Of a DNA stretch of 64,000 nt, positions 22,872 through 34,673 are shown in pieces. Under the pieces are notes generated by a model. The model searched no databases. It saw nothing but the letters and a program-made list of their open reading frames with translations, and had not been told where the DNA came from. Position 1 is the stretch's first letter; every line of letters begins with the position of its first letter. The DNA lies in the NCBI GenBank assembly GCA_913775725.1, contig CAJYNG010000022.1, positions 124,001 to 188,000 on the forward strand, written 5' to 3'. A program made the translations under genes and the position numbers. The DNA is from an uncultured Stenotrophomonas sp. Its GTDB lineage: Bacteria; Pseudomonadota; Gammaproteobacteria; Xanthomonadales; Xanthomonadaceae.

Positions 22872-23537
22872 CTACTTCACCGAGCGGGCGATGGCGTACT
22901 GCGCGCTGTAGTAGGTGGACAGCACCAGCAGGCTGGCCAGCGGTAGGCCTCCGGCGAAACGGTCCCAGGCCAGCAGTGAATCGCTGGCCACAAACAGCAC
23001 GGCGCCTGCGGCGGCCCAGCGGGCGCTGCATGGTTCCGGCGCCGCCGCTTGGGGACGCGCCCATGTGCGCGCGAGCGCCAGCACCGCCATCGACGCCAGC
23101 ACCACCACGTAGGCCAGTACCGGGATGCGCATTGGCACCGGCAGGTGCGGCCACAAGCCCATCACGTTGAGCACGGCGAAGGCGCCCAGCAGCACGGCAG
23201 CGGCGAGCAACCCCCGGCCTGCGCGCAGACCATCGCGGAAGGCGACGATGTAGCAGACATGGGCCAGCAGGAACGCCACCAGGCCCGGCACGAACGCATC
23301 GATCGGCAGCATCAGCGCGATATCGCCCACGCACGACAGCAGCATGCCGGCCAGCACCGCACGGCGGTAGGACGGTTGCGCCGGATCATGCACGCGCCAG
23401 ACGATGGCGGCGATCAGCAGCGTGGTGGCCGGCTTGGCCAGCCAGTGCAGCCAACGCCCATCGCCGTGCAGGAATGCGCCCACGATGGCGAGGACTGCCA
23501 TCAACAGGATCACGCCATCGCGGGCGCGAGGCTTCAT
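22872..23537 (-). CDS. YhhN-family membrane protein (lysoplasmalogenase-like)
   Basis: A 221-residue integral membrane protein with about eight helices. Family features include LAKPATTLLIAA, GMLLSCVGDIALMLP, FLLAHVCYIVAF and FVASDSLLAWDRF, which match the YhhN/TMEM86 family, whose animal members hydrolyse lysoplasmalogens. The conserved Asp residues in GDIAL and SDSLLAWDRF are present. The start at 23537 gives an ATGA overlap with the upstream M61 peptidase gene, so the pair is co-translated; an ATG four codons upstream is possible. The bacterial substrate is not established. Confidence 0.85.
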   Translation of the reverse strand: MKPRARDGVILLMAVLAIVGAFLHGDGRWLHWLAKPATTLLIAAIVWRVHDPAQPSYRRAVLAGMLLSCVGDIALMLPIDAFVPGLVAFLLAHVCYIVAFRDGLRAGRGLLAAAVLLGAFAVLNVMGLWPHLPVPMRIPVLAYVVVLASMAVLALARTWARPQAAAPEPCSARWAAAGAVLFVASDSLLAWDRFAGGLPLASLLVLSTYYSAQYAIARSVK

Positions 23538-25417
23538 CGCGCCTTCCACAGATCCGCCAGGCGATCAGGCTTGCCGGTGATGCGCTCCAGCACCGGGTAC
23601 TGCAGGCCACCGTGGTAGGGGATGCTCATCGTTTCGATGCGGTCGAACTGCTTCACCAGCAACACGATCGGTGCCTTGTCCTTCGCTGCCGCAGCCACCG
23701 CGTCCTTCAGGCGCTGGCTGCTGTACTCGCGCCCACCAACCGCGATCACCTTCATGCCGGGTGCAAGACCGGCGTTGAAGGCAGCGCTGTCCCAGATCAC
23801 GTCACCGACCGTGCCGTTGTCGAGCACGGTCGCACCCAGCGAATAGGCCAGCAACGCCGCCTTGGCACGTTTCTCCTGTGCCTTATAGGCGTCGTTCGGC
23901 GTATGGCGGTAGACCAGCTTCCAGCCCGCCAGCTCCAGGCCTCCGGTCAACGAACCGTGGCCGTCCAAGCGCCCGCGCAGGAACGTGGCCCAGTCATACG
24001 GCGCGATGCCGTTCAAAGTCGCGACCACGTCATCAAAGGTGTACGGGTTGACGTCCCAGTCGCCATTGTCGACGCCGAAGAACGCACGCGCGAAGTCGTC
24101 CAGGCTGCGACGGTTGCCACTCAGTTCGCGCAGCTTGCCCTCCACTTCCAGCCACAGCATCTGGCCGCCGGAGTAGTAGTCCTCGCTCATCTGGTAGTTG
24201 CGGTAGGGCAACGTGCGGCGCTGGGCGATGGTCGGGTCGTTGGTGGTGTCCTGCAACGGGCGCCAGGCCAGCCCCGGGCGGCCACGGTCATAGGTCGCGG
24301 CCACATTGGCCAGCATGTCGCGCGCCTGCGCGACCGACCACAACCCCGAGCGCGCCGCCAGCACCTGGCCCCAGAACTGGGTCTGGCCTTCGTACACCCA
24401 CAGCAGGCTGTCGCCCATCGGCGTGTTGAAGTTGGCGGTGGCCAGATCGGCGCCGCGACGGTACTTGCCATTCCAGGAATGGGTGTACTCGTGCGGCAGC
24501 AGATCGCGCATCCACGCGTTGTTGTCCCACTCGGTGAAGTACCCCGGGTCGGCGCTGTTCTCGCTGGAACGATGATGCTCAAGGCCGATGCCACCGAGGC
24601 GGTCGGTCAATGCCAACAGGAACTCATAGTGGTTGTAGTGCCGCGCACCGTAAAGCTTGTCGGCCTGCTGCACCAGCGCGCGGTGCATGGTGATCTGCGC
24701 CTCGCTCGGCTTCAGCGACTTGGCTTCGTCGGCAAACACGTTGAGATGCACCGGCACCTTCGCGCCCGGGTCGAGATCGATGCGCTGGTAGTGCTCGCCG
24801 GCGAACAAGGGCGAATCGACCAGATGGTCATACGAGATCGGCTTGAACACCACGGTGTCACCGTCGCGGCGCGCGGTCTCCAGCGCAGTGGCGAACGACC
24901 AGCCCTTGGGCAGGGTCACGCTGGCCTGCGCCTGCAGGTTGCGCGCATCGACGCCGGCCGGATACAGCGAATTGGCGTTCCACTGCAGGTTGAGCATTTC
25001 CGGGGTCATCACCACCCGGCCCTGGCTGCCGCCCTGCGAGGACAGGAAATCGAAGTGGGCGACGATCTCGCTCACACCCTCGGGTACGTTCACCTTGAAC
25101 GCATAGACGTTGAACTGGTCACGCTGCCAGGCCAGCGGCTTGCCGTTGGCGGTCACGCGCAGGCCGGCCAGCTTGTCGATCGGGCCGGTGGGCGAATGGT
25201 TGCCGGGAATCCACTGCGGGTACAGCAGGGTCATCGGGCCGGGCTTGGCCGGCACCGTAGCGGTCACCTTGAAGATGCGACGGGCCAGATCGCGCGCGTC
25301 GACATCGATGCGCAGCAGGCCGGGAGCCGCCGCGTTTGCCGGTGGCGAGGTCTGCGCAAGTGCAGGCGTAGCCGCCAGCGCGAACAGCAACGACATCGCC
25401 AAGGCTCGGGTCTTCAT
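23534..25417 (-). CDS. M61-family glycyl aminopeptidase with PDZ domain
   Basis: A 627-residue exported metallopeptidase. The signal peptide LAMSLLFALAATPALA is followed by an N-terminal beta domain (TLLYPQWIPGNHSPTGP is characteristic of M61). The gluzincin-like core has the zinc motif LLPHEYTHSWNGKYRR around residue 310 and the downstream Glu in LLWVYEGQTQFWG. A PDZ-type region near the C-terminus contains AFNAGLAPGMKVIAVGGREY. Full-length and intact. The start at 25417 puts the signal peptide first; upstream in-frame sequence is not conserved in character. It forms a two-gene unit with the YhhN gene. Confidence 0.92.
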   Translation of the reverse strand: MKTRALAMSLLFALAATPALAQTSPPANAAAPGLLRIDVDARDLARRIFKVTATVPAKPGPMTLLYPQWIPGNHSPTGPIDKLAGLRVTANGKPLAWQRDQFNVYAFKVNVPEGVSEIVAHFDFLSSQGGSQGRVVMTPEMLNLQWNANSLYPAGVDARNLQAQASVTLPKGWSFATALETARRDGDTVVFKPISYDHLVDSPLFAGEHYQRIDLDPGAKVPVHLNVFADEAKSLKPSEAQITMHRALVQQADKLYGARHYNHYEFLLALTDRLGGIGLEHHRSSENSADPGYFTEWDNNAWMRDLLPHEYTHSWNGKYRRGADLATANFNTPMGDSLLWVYEGQTQFWGQVLAARSGLWSVAQARDMLANVAATYDRGRPGLAWRPLQDTTNDPTIAQRRTLPYRNYQMSEDYYSGGQMLWLEVEGKLRELSGNRRSLDDFARAFFGVDNGDWDVNPYTFDDVVATLNGIAPYDWATFLRGRLDGHGSLTGGLELAGWKLVYRHTPNDAYKAQEKRAKAALLAYSLGATVLDNGTVGDVIWDSAAFNAGLAPGMKVIAVGGREYSSQRLKDAVAAAAKDKAPIVLLVKQFDRIETMSIPYHGGLQYPVLERITGKPDRLADLWKAR

Positions 25418-25525
25418 CGGGCAACTTCCAACAACGGAGAATCTTCCGATGCTAGGCCTGTAAAGTGCCCCGCCCCATGGCCAAAGGTCATGGGCGGGCC
25501 GCTCATCCCACACATGCCCAAAAAC

Positions 25526-25570
25526 GTGCGAACCAAGGTTCGCACCCACCTTGTGCAGTTCGCACCCACC
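25526..25570. repeat. Short palindrome plus direct repeat
   Basis: GTGCGAACCAAGGTTCGCAC (25526-25545) is a perfect palindrome. TTCGCACCCACC occurs at 25540-25551 and again at 25559-25570. It sits between ispH and the M61 gene and may act as a termination or processing element; the function is not known. Confidence 0.6.
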
Positions 25571-25584
25571 AGAGTCAGGCCCGG

Positions 25585-26535
25585 TCAGTCGACCAGGCGC
25601 AGGCGCAGTTCCTTCGGCAGCGCGAACACCATCGATTCCGGTTCGCCATCCAGCTCGCCCACGCCGTTGGCGCCCAGCTCGGCCAGGCGGGCCAGCACGC
25701 CATCGACCAGCACCTGAGGCGCCGAGGCACCTGCGGTGACACCGATGTGCTGCTTGCCCACCACCCATGCCGGGTCGATCTCGTGCGCGCCGTCGATCAG
25801 GTAGCTTTCCACACCCTCACGACGGGCCAGCTCGCTCAAACGATTGGAGTTCGAGCTGTTCGGCGAACCGACCACCAGCACCAGATCACAGCGCTTGGCC
25901 AGATCGCGCACGGCATCCTGGCGGTTCTGCGTGGCATAGCAGATGTCGTCGTTCTTCGGGCCCTGCATCGCCGGGAAACGCTCGCGCAGCGCATCGATGA
26001 TGCCGCGCGTGTCATCCACCGACAGCGTGGTCTGGGTGGTGTAGGCGAAGTTTTCCGGCTGGTTGATGTGCAGCGTGGCGACCTGCTCCACATCTTCCAC
26101 CAGGTAGATCTGGCCGGTGCCGGCTTCGCGGTTCCACTGGCCCATGGTGCCTTCCACTTCCGGGTGACCGGCGTGGCCGATCAGCACCACGTCACGGCCG
26201 GCACGGCAGTGGCGCGCCACTTCGAAGTGGACCTTGGTCACCAGCGGGCAGGTGGCGTCGAACACCTTCAGGCCACGGCGCTCGGCTTCCTGGCGCACGG
26301 CCTGGGACACGCCATGGGCGCTGAAAATGACCGTGTTGTTGTCCGGAACCTCGTCGAGTTCTTCGACGAAGATCGCGCCGCGCTGCTTCAGGTCGTCGAC
26401 CACGAAGCGGTTGTGCACCACTTCATGGCGGACGTAGATGGGCGCGCCCAGCGTTTCGATCGCGCGCTTGACGATCTCGATCGCACGATCGACACCGGCA
26501 CAGAAACCACGCGGGTTGGCGAGCAGCACATCCAT
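25585..26535 (-). CDS. ispH: 4-hydroxy-3-methylbut-2-enyl diphosphate reductase
   Basis: The last enzyme of the MEP isoprenoid pathway, converting HMBPP to IPP and DMAPP with a [4Fe-4S] cluster. It has 316 residues. The three cluster cysteines are Cys12 (NPRGFCAGV), Cys96 (DATCPLV) and Cys199 (NDDICYATQ). The substrate-binding motifs [26 protein letters not shown] and [11 protein letters not shown] are intact. It is the last gene of the murJ-ribF-ileS-lspA-ispH block, 27 bp after lspA. Confidence 0.98.
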   Translation of the reverse strand: MDVLLANPRGFCAGVDRAIEIVKRAIETLGAPIYVRHEVVHNRFVVDDLKQRGAIFVEELDEVPDNNTVIFSAHGVSQAVRQEAERRGLKVFDATCPLVTKVHFEVARHCRAGRDVVLIGHAGHPEVEGTMGQWNREAGTGQIYLVEDVEQVATLHINQPENFAYTTQTTLSVDDTRGIIDALRERFPAMQGPKNDDICYATQNRQDAVRDLAKRCDLVLVVGSPNSSNSNRLSELARREGVESYLIDGAHEIDPAWVVGKQHIGVTAGASAPQVLVDGVLARLAELGANGVGELDGEPESMVFALPKELRLRLVD

Positions 26536-26562
26536 CAGTTCAATCTCCCGGCAGCGGCCGGC

Positions 26563-27087
26563 TTACGGTTTCGGATTGGCATTATCCGCCTTTTTGGCGG
26601 ACTTGCCGTCGAACAGGCCAAACAGGGCGATGCCGATGGCACCCACCACGATGGCCGAATCGGCGATGTTGAACGAAGGCCAGGTGTAGCTGCCCACGTA
26701 CCACTGGATGAAATCGACCACGTGGCCGTGCACCTGGCGGTCGATCACGTTGCCGATCGCGCCGCCGATGATCAGCGCATACGGCACTGCGGCCTTCCAG
26801 TTGCCGCGGGCGGTACCGCGTAGCCACCAGGCCATCAGGCCGCTGATGACGATCGCCAGAACGGTGAAGAAGTGCTTCTGCCAGCCACCGGCGTCGCTCA
26901 GGAAACTGAACGCCGCACCGGTGTTGTAGGTGCGGTACCAGTTCCAGAAGCCGTCGATGACCACCACCGGCTGGAACTCCGGCAGGCTCGACAGGACCCA
27001 GGCCTTGGACCACTGGTCCAGGCCGATGATGGCCGCCGACAGCAGCAGCCAGACCAGGGCGTTCGGATGCGGACGGGGCGCGGCCAT
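26563..27087 (-). CDS. lspA: Lipoprotein signal peptidase
   Basis: Signal peptidase II, the aspartic protease that removes signal peptides from diacylglyceryl-modified prolipoproteins in the inner membrane. It has 174 residues and four hydrophobic helices. The conserved boxes are [30 protein letters not shown] (first catalytic Asp) and [11 protein letters not shown] (second catalytic Asp). Its ATG overlaps the ileS stop by one base (TGATG at 27085-27089), typical of this conserved gene pair. Confidence 0.97.
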   Translation of the reverse strand: MAAPRPHPNALVWLLLSAAIIGLDQWSKAWVLSSLPEFQPVVVIDGFWNWYRTYNTGAAFSFLSDAGGWQKHFFTVLAIVISGLMAWWLRGTARGNWKAAVPYALIIGGAIGNVIDRQVHGHVVDFIQWYVGSYTWPSFNIADSAIVVGAIGIALFGLFDGKSAKKADNANPKP

Positions 27088-29918
27088 CAGAACCAGCTCC
27101 TTACTTCACCGGCACCGGTGATGTTGCTCACGCAGCGGCCGCACAGCTCAGGATGATCGGCGTTGCTGCCGACGTCGGCGCGGTGGTGCCAGCAGCGCAC
27201 GCACTTGGCCTTGGTGGTCGGCTGGGCGCTGACGAACACCTCGTCGGTGGTCGCCGGGCGCACCTGCACGTCACCACTGATGAACAGGAAACGCAGTTCA
27301 TCGGCCAGCGGCTGCCAGCGCGCGGCCTGCTCTTCGCTGGCGGCGATGGTGATCTCCGCTTCCAGCGCCGCACCGATCGCGCCGTTGGCACGCATCGGCT
27401 CGAGCACCTTGGCTACCTGCTCGCGCACGGCCAGCAGCTGGTCGAAATCGGCGGCGTTGAGCTGGGCATCGGCCGGCAGCGGCGCCAGGCCGTCGTACCA
27501 GGTGGTGAACAGCACGTGCTCGGTGCGTTCGCCCGGCAGGTAGCCCCACAGCTCGTCGGCGGTGAAGGTCAGGATCGGCGCGACCCAGCGGGTGAACGCT
27601 TCGGCGATGTGGTACATCGCGCTCTGTGCCGAACGGCGACCGTGTGAATCGGTCGGCATCGTGTACAGGCGGTCCTTGGTCACGTCCAGGTACAGCGAGC
27701 CCAGGTCCACGCTGCAGAAGTTCAGCAGCAGCTGCACGATCTCGGCCATGTTGTAGCCGTCGTAGGCTGCCTTGATCTTCTCCTGCAGCTCCCACGCGCG
27801 ATGCACGATCCAGCGGTCCAGCGCGACCATCTGGTCGAGCGGCTGCAGGTGCTGGGCCGGATCGAAACCGTCCAGGTTGCCCAGCAGGAAGCGTGCGGTG
27901 TTGCGCAGGCGGCGGTAGGCGTCGGCATTGCGCTTGAGGATCTCCTGCGACAGCGACATCTCGTTGCTGTAGTCGGCCGAGGCGATCCACAGGCGCAGGA
28001 TGTCCGCGCCCAGCTTGTTCATGATGTCCTGCGGCTCGATGCCGTTGCCCAGCGACTTGGACATCTTGCGGCCGTGCTCGTCCACGGTGAAGCCGTGGGT
28101 CAGGCACTGCTTGTACGGGGCGCGCTTGTCGATCGCCACGCCGGTCAGCAACGAGGACTGGAACCAGCCGCGGTGCTGGTCGGAACCTTCCAGGTACAGG
28201 TCGGCCGGCTTGCCGAAGCCACGCGCGGCAAGCACGCCTTCATGGGTCACGCCCGAGTCGAACCAGACGTCGAGGATGTCGGTGACCTTCTCGTAATCGG
28301 CCGCTTCGGCGCCCAGCAGTTCGGCGGCATCCAGCGAATACCACACGTCGATGCCCTCGGCTTCGACGCGGTCGGCGACCTGCTGCATCAGCTCCACCGA
28401 ACGCGGGTGGATCTCGCCGGTCTGGCGATGGGTGAACAGTGCGATCGGCACACCCCAGGTGCGCTGGCGCGAGATGGTCCAGTCCGGACGACCGTCGACC
28501 ATGCTCTGGATGCGCGCCTTGCCCCAGGTCGGGAACCAGCCGACGGTGTCGATGGCGGCCAGCGCATCGTTGCGCAGGTTGGCCTTGTCCATCGAGATGA
28601 ACCACTGCGGGGTGGCGCGGAACACCACCGGCGTCTTGTGGCGCCAGCAGTGCGGGTAGCTGTGGCGGATCGGGTGGAAGGCGAGCAGCGCGCCGTTGTC
28701 GCGCAGCACGCCGACGATGGCTTCCTGCGCCTTCCACAGGTGCTGGCCAGCCAGCACCACGTCACCGGCCGGCGGGGTCGATTCCAGGTACACGCCACGG
28801 CCGTCGATCGGGGTCACCTGGCCGGCGTTGTACTTGTCCAGCAGGCCGTACTTCTGGCTGACCACGAAGTCTTCCTGGCCATGGCCGGGGGCGGTATGCA
28901 CCGCACCGGTACCGTCTTCGTCGGAGACGTGGTCGCCGTTGAGCACCAGGATCTCGCGTTCCGGGTAGAACGGGTGCGCCAGCAACTGGTTCTCCAGCGC
29001 AGCGCCGGTGGTTTCACCGTGCAGCACGACCTCATCCACGCCGTAGCGCTGCAGCGCGCGCTCGGCCAGGGCGGCGGCCAGCACCAGCCAACGGCGCTTG
29101 CCGTTGTGGGCCGGGCCCTCGGCCAGCACGTAGCGGATTTCCGCGCCCAGCGACACCGCCAGCGAGGCCGGCAGCGTCCACGGTGTGGTGGTCCAGATCG
29201 GCACGGCCACTTCGACGTCGGCCGGCACGCTCACGCCGAACGCCTGGCCGATGGCCTGCGCATCGCGCGCGGCGTAGGCCACGTCGATCGCCGGCGATTC
29301 CTTTTCCTGGTATTCGATCTCGGCCTCGGCCAGCGCCGAGCCACAGTCGAAGCACCAGTACACCGGCTTGGCACCACGCACCAGGTGGCCGTTGGCCACG
29401 ACCTTGGCCAGCGCACGGATCTCGTTGGCTTCGAAGTCGAAGCTCAGGGTCTTGTACGGGTTGTCCCAGTCACCGGTCACGCCCAGGCGCTTGAAGTCCA
29501 CGCGCTGGATGTTGATCTGCTCCTCGGCGAACTCGCGGCACTTCTGGCGGAACTCGACGGCGTCGAGCTTCACGCCCACCTTGCCCCACTTCTTTTCCAC
29601 CGCGATCTCGATCGGCAGGCCATGGCAGTCCCAGCCCGGCACGTAGGGCGCATCGAAGCCGGCCAGGTAGCGCGACTTGACGATGATGTCCTTCAGGATC
29701 TTGTTGACCGCGTGGCCCAGGTGGATGCGGCCGTTGGCGTATGGCGGGCCATCGTGCAGCACGAACAGCGGGCGGCCGGCGGCGTTGTCGCGCAGCTGCT
29801 GGTAGAGCCCCTGTTCTTCCCACCGCGCCAGAATGCCCGGCTCGCGCTTGGGCAGATCGCCGCGCATCGGGAATTCGGTGGCTGGCAGGTTCAGGGTGGT
29901 CTTGTAGTCCTGGCTCAC
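27087..29918 (-). CDS. ileS: Isoleucyl-tRNA synthetase
   Basis: Class I synthetase charging tRNA-Ile, 943 residues, full length. The ATP-binding HIGH-type motif is in [11 protein letters not shown] (HLGH, about residues 64-67), and KMSKS occurs in [11 protein letters not shown]. The CP1 editing domain includes [12 protein letters not shown] and [17 protein letters not shown]. The C-terminal zinc-binding region has paired cysteines ([19 protein letters not shown]). Its start overlaps the ribF stop by ATGA (29915-29918) and its stop overlaps the lspA start, so ribF-ileS-lspA is a coupled string. Confidence 0.98.
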   Translation of the reverse strand: MSQDYKTTLNLPATEFPMRGDLPKREPGILARWEEQGLYQQLRDNAAGRPLFVLHDGPPYANGRIHLGHAVNKILKDIIVKSRYLAGFDAPYVPGWDCHGLPIEIAVEKKWGKVGVKLDAVEFRQKCREFAEEQINIQRVDFKRLGVTGDWDNPYKTLSFDFEANEIRALAKVVANGHLVRGAKPVYWCFDCGSALAEAEIEYQEKESPAIDVAYAARDAQAIGQAFGVSVPADVEVAVPIWTTTPWTLPASLAVSLGAEIRYVLAEGPAHNGKRRWLVLAAALAERALQRYGVDEVVLHGETTGAALENQLLAHPFYPEREILVLNGDHVSDEDGTGAVHTAPGHGQEDFVVSQKYGLLDKYNAGQVTPIDGRGVYLESTPPAGDVVLAGQHLWKAQEAIVGVLRDNGALLAFHPIRHSYPHCWRHKTPVVFRATPQWFISMDKANLRNDALAAIDTVGWFPTWGKARIQSMVDGRPDWTISRQRTWGVPIALFTHRQTGEIHPRSVELMQQVADRVEAEGIDVWYSLDAAELLGAEAADYEKVTDILDVWFDSGVTHEGVLAARGFGKPADLYLEGSDQHRGWFQSSLLTGVAIDKRAPYKQCLTHGFTVDEHGRKMSKSLGNGIEPQDIMNKLGADILRLWIASADYSNEMSLSQEILKRNADAYRRLRNTARFLLGNLDGFDPAQHLQPLDQMVALDRWIVHRAWELQEKIKAAYDGYNMAEIVQLLLNFCSVDLGSLYLDVTKDRLYTMPTDSHGRRSAQSAMYHIAEAFTRWVAPILTFTADELWGYLPGERTEHVLFTTWYDGLAPLPADAQLNAADFDQLLAVREQVAKVLEPMRANGAIGAALEAEITIAASEEQAARWQPLADELRFLFISGDVQVRPATTDEVFVSAQPTTKAKCVRCWHHRADVGSNADHPELCGRCVSNITGAGEVRSWF

Positions 29919-30862
29919 GCAGTGGCTCGCAATCTATGTTCGGAAAGGATGGCGCGCGCCTGTTCGGCGTCGCGGTGCATCTGGTCGGTCAGGGCCGCCA
30001 GATCATTGAATTTCTCTTCGTCGCGCAGCTTGGCGACGAATTCCACTTCGATGTGGCGCCCGTACAGGTCGCCCTGGAAATCGAACAGGTGGGCTTCCAG
30101 CAGCGGCTCCACGCCCTCCACCGTCGGCCGCGTGCCGAAGCTGGACACCGACGGCCACGGCTGGTCGAACACGCCGTGCACCCAGGTCGCGTAGATGCCC
30201 GACAGCGCCGGGGTCTTCGGGAACCGCAGGTTGGCGGTGGGGAAGCCCAGCGTACGGCCGAGCTGGCGCCCGCGCACCACCCGTCCGCTGATCGCGTACG
30301 GACGCCCGAGCAGGTCGCCGGCACGGGCGAAGTCGCCCTCCTGCAGCAGCTGGCGGATGCGGGTACTGGAAATGCGCTCGCCATGCAGGTCGACCGCTTC
30401 GATCTCGCCGGCGCTGAAGCCGAGCTCGGCACCAAGCTGCTGCAACAGGGCCAGGTCGCCGCGACGGCGGTTGCCGAAGCAGAACTCCGGCCCGATCCAG
30501 ACCTCGCGCGCACTCAGGCGATTGACCAGCAGCTGGCGCACGAAGGTCTCGGCCGGCATCGCCGCCATCGCCGCGTCGAAACGCAGCAGGCCGATCGCAT
30601 CGACACCGAGCTCGCGCAGGATCTCGACCTTGCTGCGTGCCAGGGTCAGCCGCGGCGGCGGCGTGCCCTGGGCGAAGAATTCACGCGGCAGCGGCTCGAA
30701 CGCCACGGCCACCGCGGCCACGCCCAAGGCGCGCGCGCGGGCAACCGCGTGGCGGACCAGCGCACGATGACCCAGGTGGAGGCCGTCGAATGCACCGATA
30801 CAGACCACGCTTCCGTTGGGGAACAGCTCCCCGCCCTCGACGCTTCTGAACAGCCTGCTCAT
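29915..30862 (-). CDS. ribF: Bifunctional riboflavin kinase / FAD synthetase
   Basis: Makes FMN from riboflavin and then FAD. It has 315 residues. The N-terminal nucleotidyltransferase domain has [14 protein letters not shown] and [13 protein letters not shown], then STRIRQLL. The C-terminal kinase domain has [15 protein letters not shown] and GTRPTVEG. The start [11 protein letters not shown] at 30862 is the family N-terminus; an ATG at 30928 would add 22 non-conserved residues. It lies 75 bp after murJ on the same strand and is coupled to ileS. Confidence 0.97.
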   Translation of the reverse strand: MSRLFRSVEGGELFPNGSVVCIGAFDGLHLGHRALVRHAVARARALGVAAVAVAFEPLPREFFAQGTPPPRLTLARSKVEILRELGVDAIGLLRFDAAMAAMPAETFVRQLLVNRLSAREVWIGPEFCFGNRRRGDLALLQQLGAELGFSAGEIEAVDLHGERISSTRIRQLLQEGDFARAGDLLGRPYAISGRVVRGRQLGRTLGFPTANLRFPKTPALSGIYATWVHGVFDQPWPSVSSFGTRPTVEGVEPLLEAHLFDFQGDLYGRHIEVEFVAKLRDEEKFNDLAALTDQMHRDAEQARAILSEHRLRATA

Positions 30863-30937
30863 CAACTCTCGTTCCGGCCCGACCGGGGCCGCCGTTTCAA
30901 TGGTGTAACCCTGAAGTATAGCCGCCACGGGCCGCGA

Positions 30938-32557
30938 TCAATGCCCACGCAGGTCGCGCGGGCGGAAGCCCATCGCCACCATGGCCACCGCGTAGGTCGC
31001 GCCACCACCACCGACCAGCAGTGCCAGGGCACCGATCCGCTCCCACACGCCCATGGCCGAGAAGCCCGGCAGCCAGTACAGCAGGGCCAGCAGCACACCG
31101 ACCATGGCCGCGCAGGCCAGCAGCAGGCGCACCAGATAGCCGCCCCAGCCCGGCCGGCGCTGGTAGACATCGGTCTTGCCCAGCCAGTACCAGAGCAGGC
31201 CCAGGTTCAGGTAACTGGACAGTGCGCTGGCAATACCCAGCGCCAGGTGCAGGCCCGGTTGCTTGCCGATGGCGGCCATCACGCCCAGCGCCTTCAACTC
31301 GTCCGGCACCATCACCTGGTACAGCACGGCCAGCAGCGCGAAGTTGAACACCATGTTGGCCACCAGCGCGGCCACACCGGCACGCACCGGGGTCTTGGTG
31401 TCCTGGCGGGCGTAGAAGGCCGGCAGCACCACCTTCAGCAGGGCGAACGCCGGCAGGCCGAAACTCAGGCCGTACACCGACAGCGCGGTCATGCGGGTAT
31501 CGAAGGCGCTGAACTGACCATGCTGGAAGATGGTCGCGATCAGCGGTTCGGCCAACAGCAGCAGGCCCAGCATGGCCGGCACCGAAATCAGCAGGGTCAT
31601 GCGCAGCCCCCAGTCCAGCGAGCGCGAGAAGCCCTCGCGGTCGGTACTCACGTGGTGGCGGGCCAGCGCCGGCAGGATCACCGTGCCCAGGGCCACGCCG
31701 AACACGCCCAGCGGCAGCTCCAGGAAGCGGTCGGCCAGCGACAGCCAGGACTGCGAGCCGTCGGTCAGCTTGGCCGCGATGACCGTGTCCAGCAGCAGGT
31801 TGATCTGCGCCACCGAGGAGCCGAACAGGGTCGGCACCATCAGCGTCATTACCTTGCGCACACCCGGGTGGCTCCAGCCCCAGCGCGGCAGGGTCAGCAG
31901 GTTGATGCCCTTCAGCGACGGCAGCTGGAACAGCAACTGCAGGATGCCGGCGGCCAGTACCGCCCAGCCCAGCGCCAGGATCTGCTTCTCTGGAGTGCCG
32001 CCCAACCGCGGCGCCAGCCACAGTGCACCGGCGATCATGCACAGGTTGAGGATGACCGGGGTCAGCGCCGGCATCGCGAAGCGCTGGAAGCTGTTCAGCG
32101 CGCCGCCGGCCAGCGCGGTGAGCGAAACGAACAGCAGGAAGGGGAAGGTCAGGCGGAACAGGTCGACCAGCAGGCCCTGCTTCACCGGATCGGTATCAAC
32201 GCCGCTTGAGAAGACCGAGGCCAGCTGCGGCGCGAAGATCAGCGCCAGCGCGGTGACCAGCATCAACACCCCACCCAGGGTGCCGGCGGTGCGGGCCATC
32301 AGCTCGCGCAGTTCGGCGTGGCTGCGGGTTTCCTTCACTTCCGTGAACACCGGCACGAAAGCGGTGGCGAAGGAGCCTTCGGCGAACAACCGGCGCAGGA
32401 AATTGGGTACCCTGAAGGCAACCCAGAACGCATCGGTAACCGCATTGGTGCCGAACGTGGTGGTGATCACCTGGTCACGGACAAGTCCGAGCACCCGCGA
32501 GACCATGGTCATGCTGCTGAACGACAGCAGGCCTCGCAACATCTTCGGTGAACTCAC
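30938..32557 (-). CDS. murJ: Lipid II flippase MurJ
   Basis: The MviN/MurJ flippase moves lipid II across the inner membrane for peptidoglycan synthesis. It has 539 residues with about fourteen hydrophobic helices. Family signatures are SMTMVSRVLGLVRD, FRVPNFLRRLFAEGSF with the conserved Arg residues, and YARQDTKTPVRAG in the second half. The predicted start is a GTG at 32557 behind GAGGG; an ATG at 32542 (MLRGLLSFSSM) is the alternative. It is the first gene of the murJ-ribF-ileS-lspA-ispH block and is divergent from rpsT. Confidence 0.96.
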   Translation of the reverse strand: MSSPKMLRGLLSFSSMTMVSRVLGLVRDQVITTTFGTNAVTDAFWVAFRVPNFLRRLFAEGSFATAFVPVFTEVKETRSHAELRELMARTAGTLGGVLMLVTALALIFAPQLASVFSSGVDTDPVKQGLLVDLFRLTFPFLLFVSLTALAGGALNSFQRFAMPALTPVILNLCMIAGALWLAPRLGGTPEKQILALGWAVLAAGILQLLFQLPSLKGINLLTLPRWGWSHPGVRKVMTLMVPTLFGSSVAQINLLLDTVIAAKLTDGSQSWLSLADRFLELPLGVFGVALGTVILPALARHHVSTDREGFSRSLDWGLRMTLLISVPAMLGLLLLAEPLIATIFQHGQFSAFDTRMTALSVYGLSFGLPAFALLKVVLPAFYARQDTKTPVRAGVAALVANMVFNFALLAVLYQVMVPDELKALGVMAAIGKQPGLHLALGIASALSSYLNLGLLWYWLGKTDVYQRRPGWGGYLVRLLLACAAMVGVLLALLYWLPGFSAMGVWERIGALALLVGGGGATYAVAMVAMGFRPRDLRGH

Positions 32558-32581
32558 TCAGCGTCCCTCTTGACAATCGAC

Positions 32582-32610
32582 TTGACGTGCATTTCTCGGG
32601 CCATCATACT
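32582..32610 (+). promoter_or_regulatory. Candidate sigma-70 promoter of rpsT
   Basis: TTGACG (32582-32587, five of six matches) is followed after 17 bp by CATACT (32605-32610, four of six). It is placed 50 bp before the rpsT start codon and points towards it. A second TTGACA lies at 32570. Confidence 0.45.
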
Positions 32611-32659
32611 AGCTAGCTTGCTGTTCCCATAACACCGATTTTTTCAGGAAACCACCACC

Positions 32660-32929
32660 GTGGCCAATATCAAGTCCGCCAAGAAGCGCGCCAAGCAGAC
32701 CGTCGTGCGCAACGCGCGCAACGTGGCTCAGCGCTCGATGCTGCGCACCGCTGTCAAGAAAGTGATCAAGGCGCTGGACGCCAACGATGCCGCCGGCGCC
32801 GAAGCCGCCTTCGCCGTTGCCCAGCCGATCCTGGATCGCTTCAGCGCGCGTGGCCTGATCCACAAGAACAAGGCTGCTCGCCATAAGAGCCGCCTGAACG
32901 ACCGCATCAAGGCCCTCAAGGCCGCCTGA
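32660..32929 (+). CDS. rpsT: 30S ribosomal protein S20
   Basis: An 89-residue basic protein that binds 16S r[16 protein letters not shown] at the N-terminus, the [10 protein letters not shown]-like [15 protein letters not shown] near the C-terminus and the length are diagnostic. Translation starts from a GTG at 32660 behind AGGAAA; non-AUG starts are common for rpsT and linked to autoregulation in E. coli. It is transcribed alone, with a strong terminator 45 bp downstream, and is divergent from murJ as in many gammaproteobacteria. Confidence 0.98.
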   Translation: MANIKSAKKRAKQTVVRNARNVAQRSMLRTAVKKVIKALDANDAAGAEAAFAVAQPILDRFSARGLIHKNKAARHKSRLNDRIKALKAA

Positions 32930-32973
32930 TCCGGCGTTGCCGCCCTGCCCTTCGGGGCCGGGCTGCAGACAAG

Positions 32974-32998
32974 AACCCGGCCCTGGCCGGGTTTTTTG
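32974..32998 (+). terminator. Rho-independent terminator after rpsT
   Basis: AACCCGGCC-CT-GGCCGGGTTTTTT: a GC-rich stem followed by six T. Confidence 0.93.
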
Positions 32999-33018
32999 TT
33001 GCCTGCGATCCAGCTCAT

Positions 33019-33080
33019 GTAGAGCCGAGCCCATGCTCGACTGCTGTCTGCGCGGAAAGCCGAGCATGACTCGGCTCTAC
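33019..33080. repeat. GTAG-ended inverted repeat pair (GTAGAGCCGAGC type)
   Basis: Two arms, GTAGAGCCGAGCCCATGCTC (33019 onward) and AGCCGAGCATGACTCGGCTCTAC (33058-33080), in inverted orientation around a ~16-bp spacer. Each arm is itself a hairpin. It lies between two terminators in the rpsT/obgE convergent gap. The end signature GTAG matches the SMAG class of REP elements. Confidence 0.85.
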
Positions 33081-33101
33081 AGGAAAAGCAGTCCCAACAA
33101 G

Positions 33102-33126
33102 AAACCCGGCCGAAGCCGGGTTTTTT
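33102..33126 (+). terminator. Second terminator-like hairpin in the rpsT/obgE gap
   Basis: AAACCCGGCCGAAGCCGGG followed by six T on the plus strand. On the minus strand the hairpin is followed by a shorter T tract and could also terminate obgE transcripts. Confidence 0.8.
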
Positions 33127-33145
33127 GCATGGAACCACAACGGCA

Positions 33146-34297
<1,152 letters not shown>

Positions 34298-34303
34298 CTA
34301 ACG

Positions 34304-34326
34304 AAAAGCCCCGCCGAAGCGGGGCT
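34304..34326 (-). terminator. Terminator/attenuator between rpmA and obgE
   Basis: On the minus strand AGCCCCGCTTCGGCGGGGCT is followed by TTTTCG. It lets rplU-rpmA mRNA end before obgE, with readthrough probably supplying obgE. Confidence 0.8.
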
Positions 34327-34391
34327 CTCCATGCAGCGTGCTCTTCATCCAGCACGGCCATGCCGAGGCACGGGTGCCGGCGATGCCTGGA

Positions 34392-34655
34392 TCAGGCGTC
34401 GGCCGAGACGATGCTGACGGTGCGACGCTTCTTGGCGCCCTTGACCGAGAACTCCACCTTGCCGTCCACGAGGGCGAACAGGGTGTGGTCACGGCCCAGG
34501 CCAACGCCCGAACCCGGGTGGAACTGGGTGCCGCGCTGACGCACGATGATGTTGCCGGCTTCGATGGCCTGGCCGCCGAAGATCTTGACGCCCAGGTACT
34601 TCGGGTTGGAGTCGCGACCGTTGCGCGAGGAGCCTACGCCCTTTTTATGTGCCAT
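34392..34655 (-). CDS. rpmA: 50S ribosomal protein L27
   Basis: An 87-residue ribosomal protein near the peptidyl transferase centre. The N-terminus [20 protein letters not shown] and the [20 protein letters not shown] core are diagnostic. It follows rplU by 18 bp in the conserved rplU-rpmA operon. Confidence 0.98.
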   Translation of the reverse strand: MAHKKGVGSSRNGRDSNPKYLGVKIFGGQAIEAGNIIVRQRGTQFHPGSGVGLGRDHTLFALVDGKVEFSVKGAKKRRTVSIVSADA

Positions 34656-34673
34656 GACTGCTTCTCCTGATGC

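Noticed and set aside
27801-30194. Long plus-strand open frame opposite ileS
   Set aside because: No recognisable domain; the ileS frame on the minus strand is intact.
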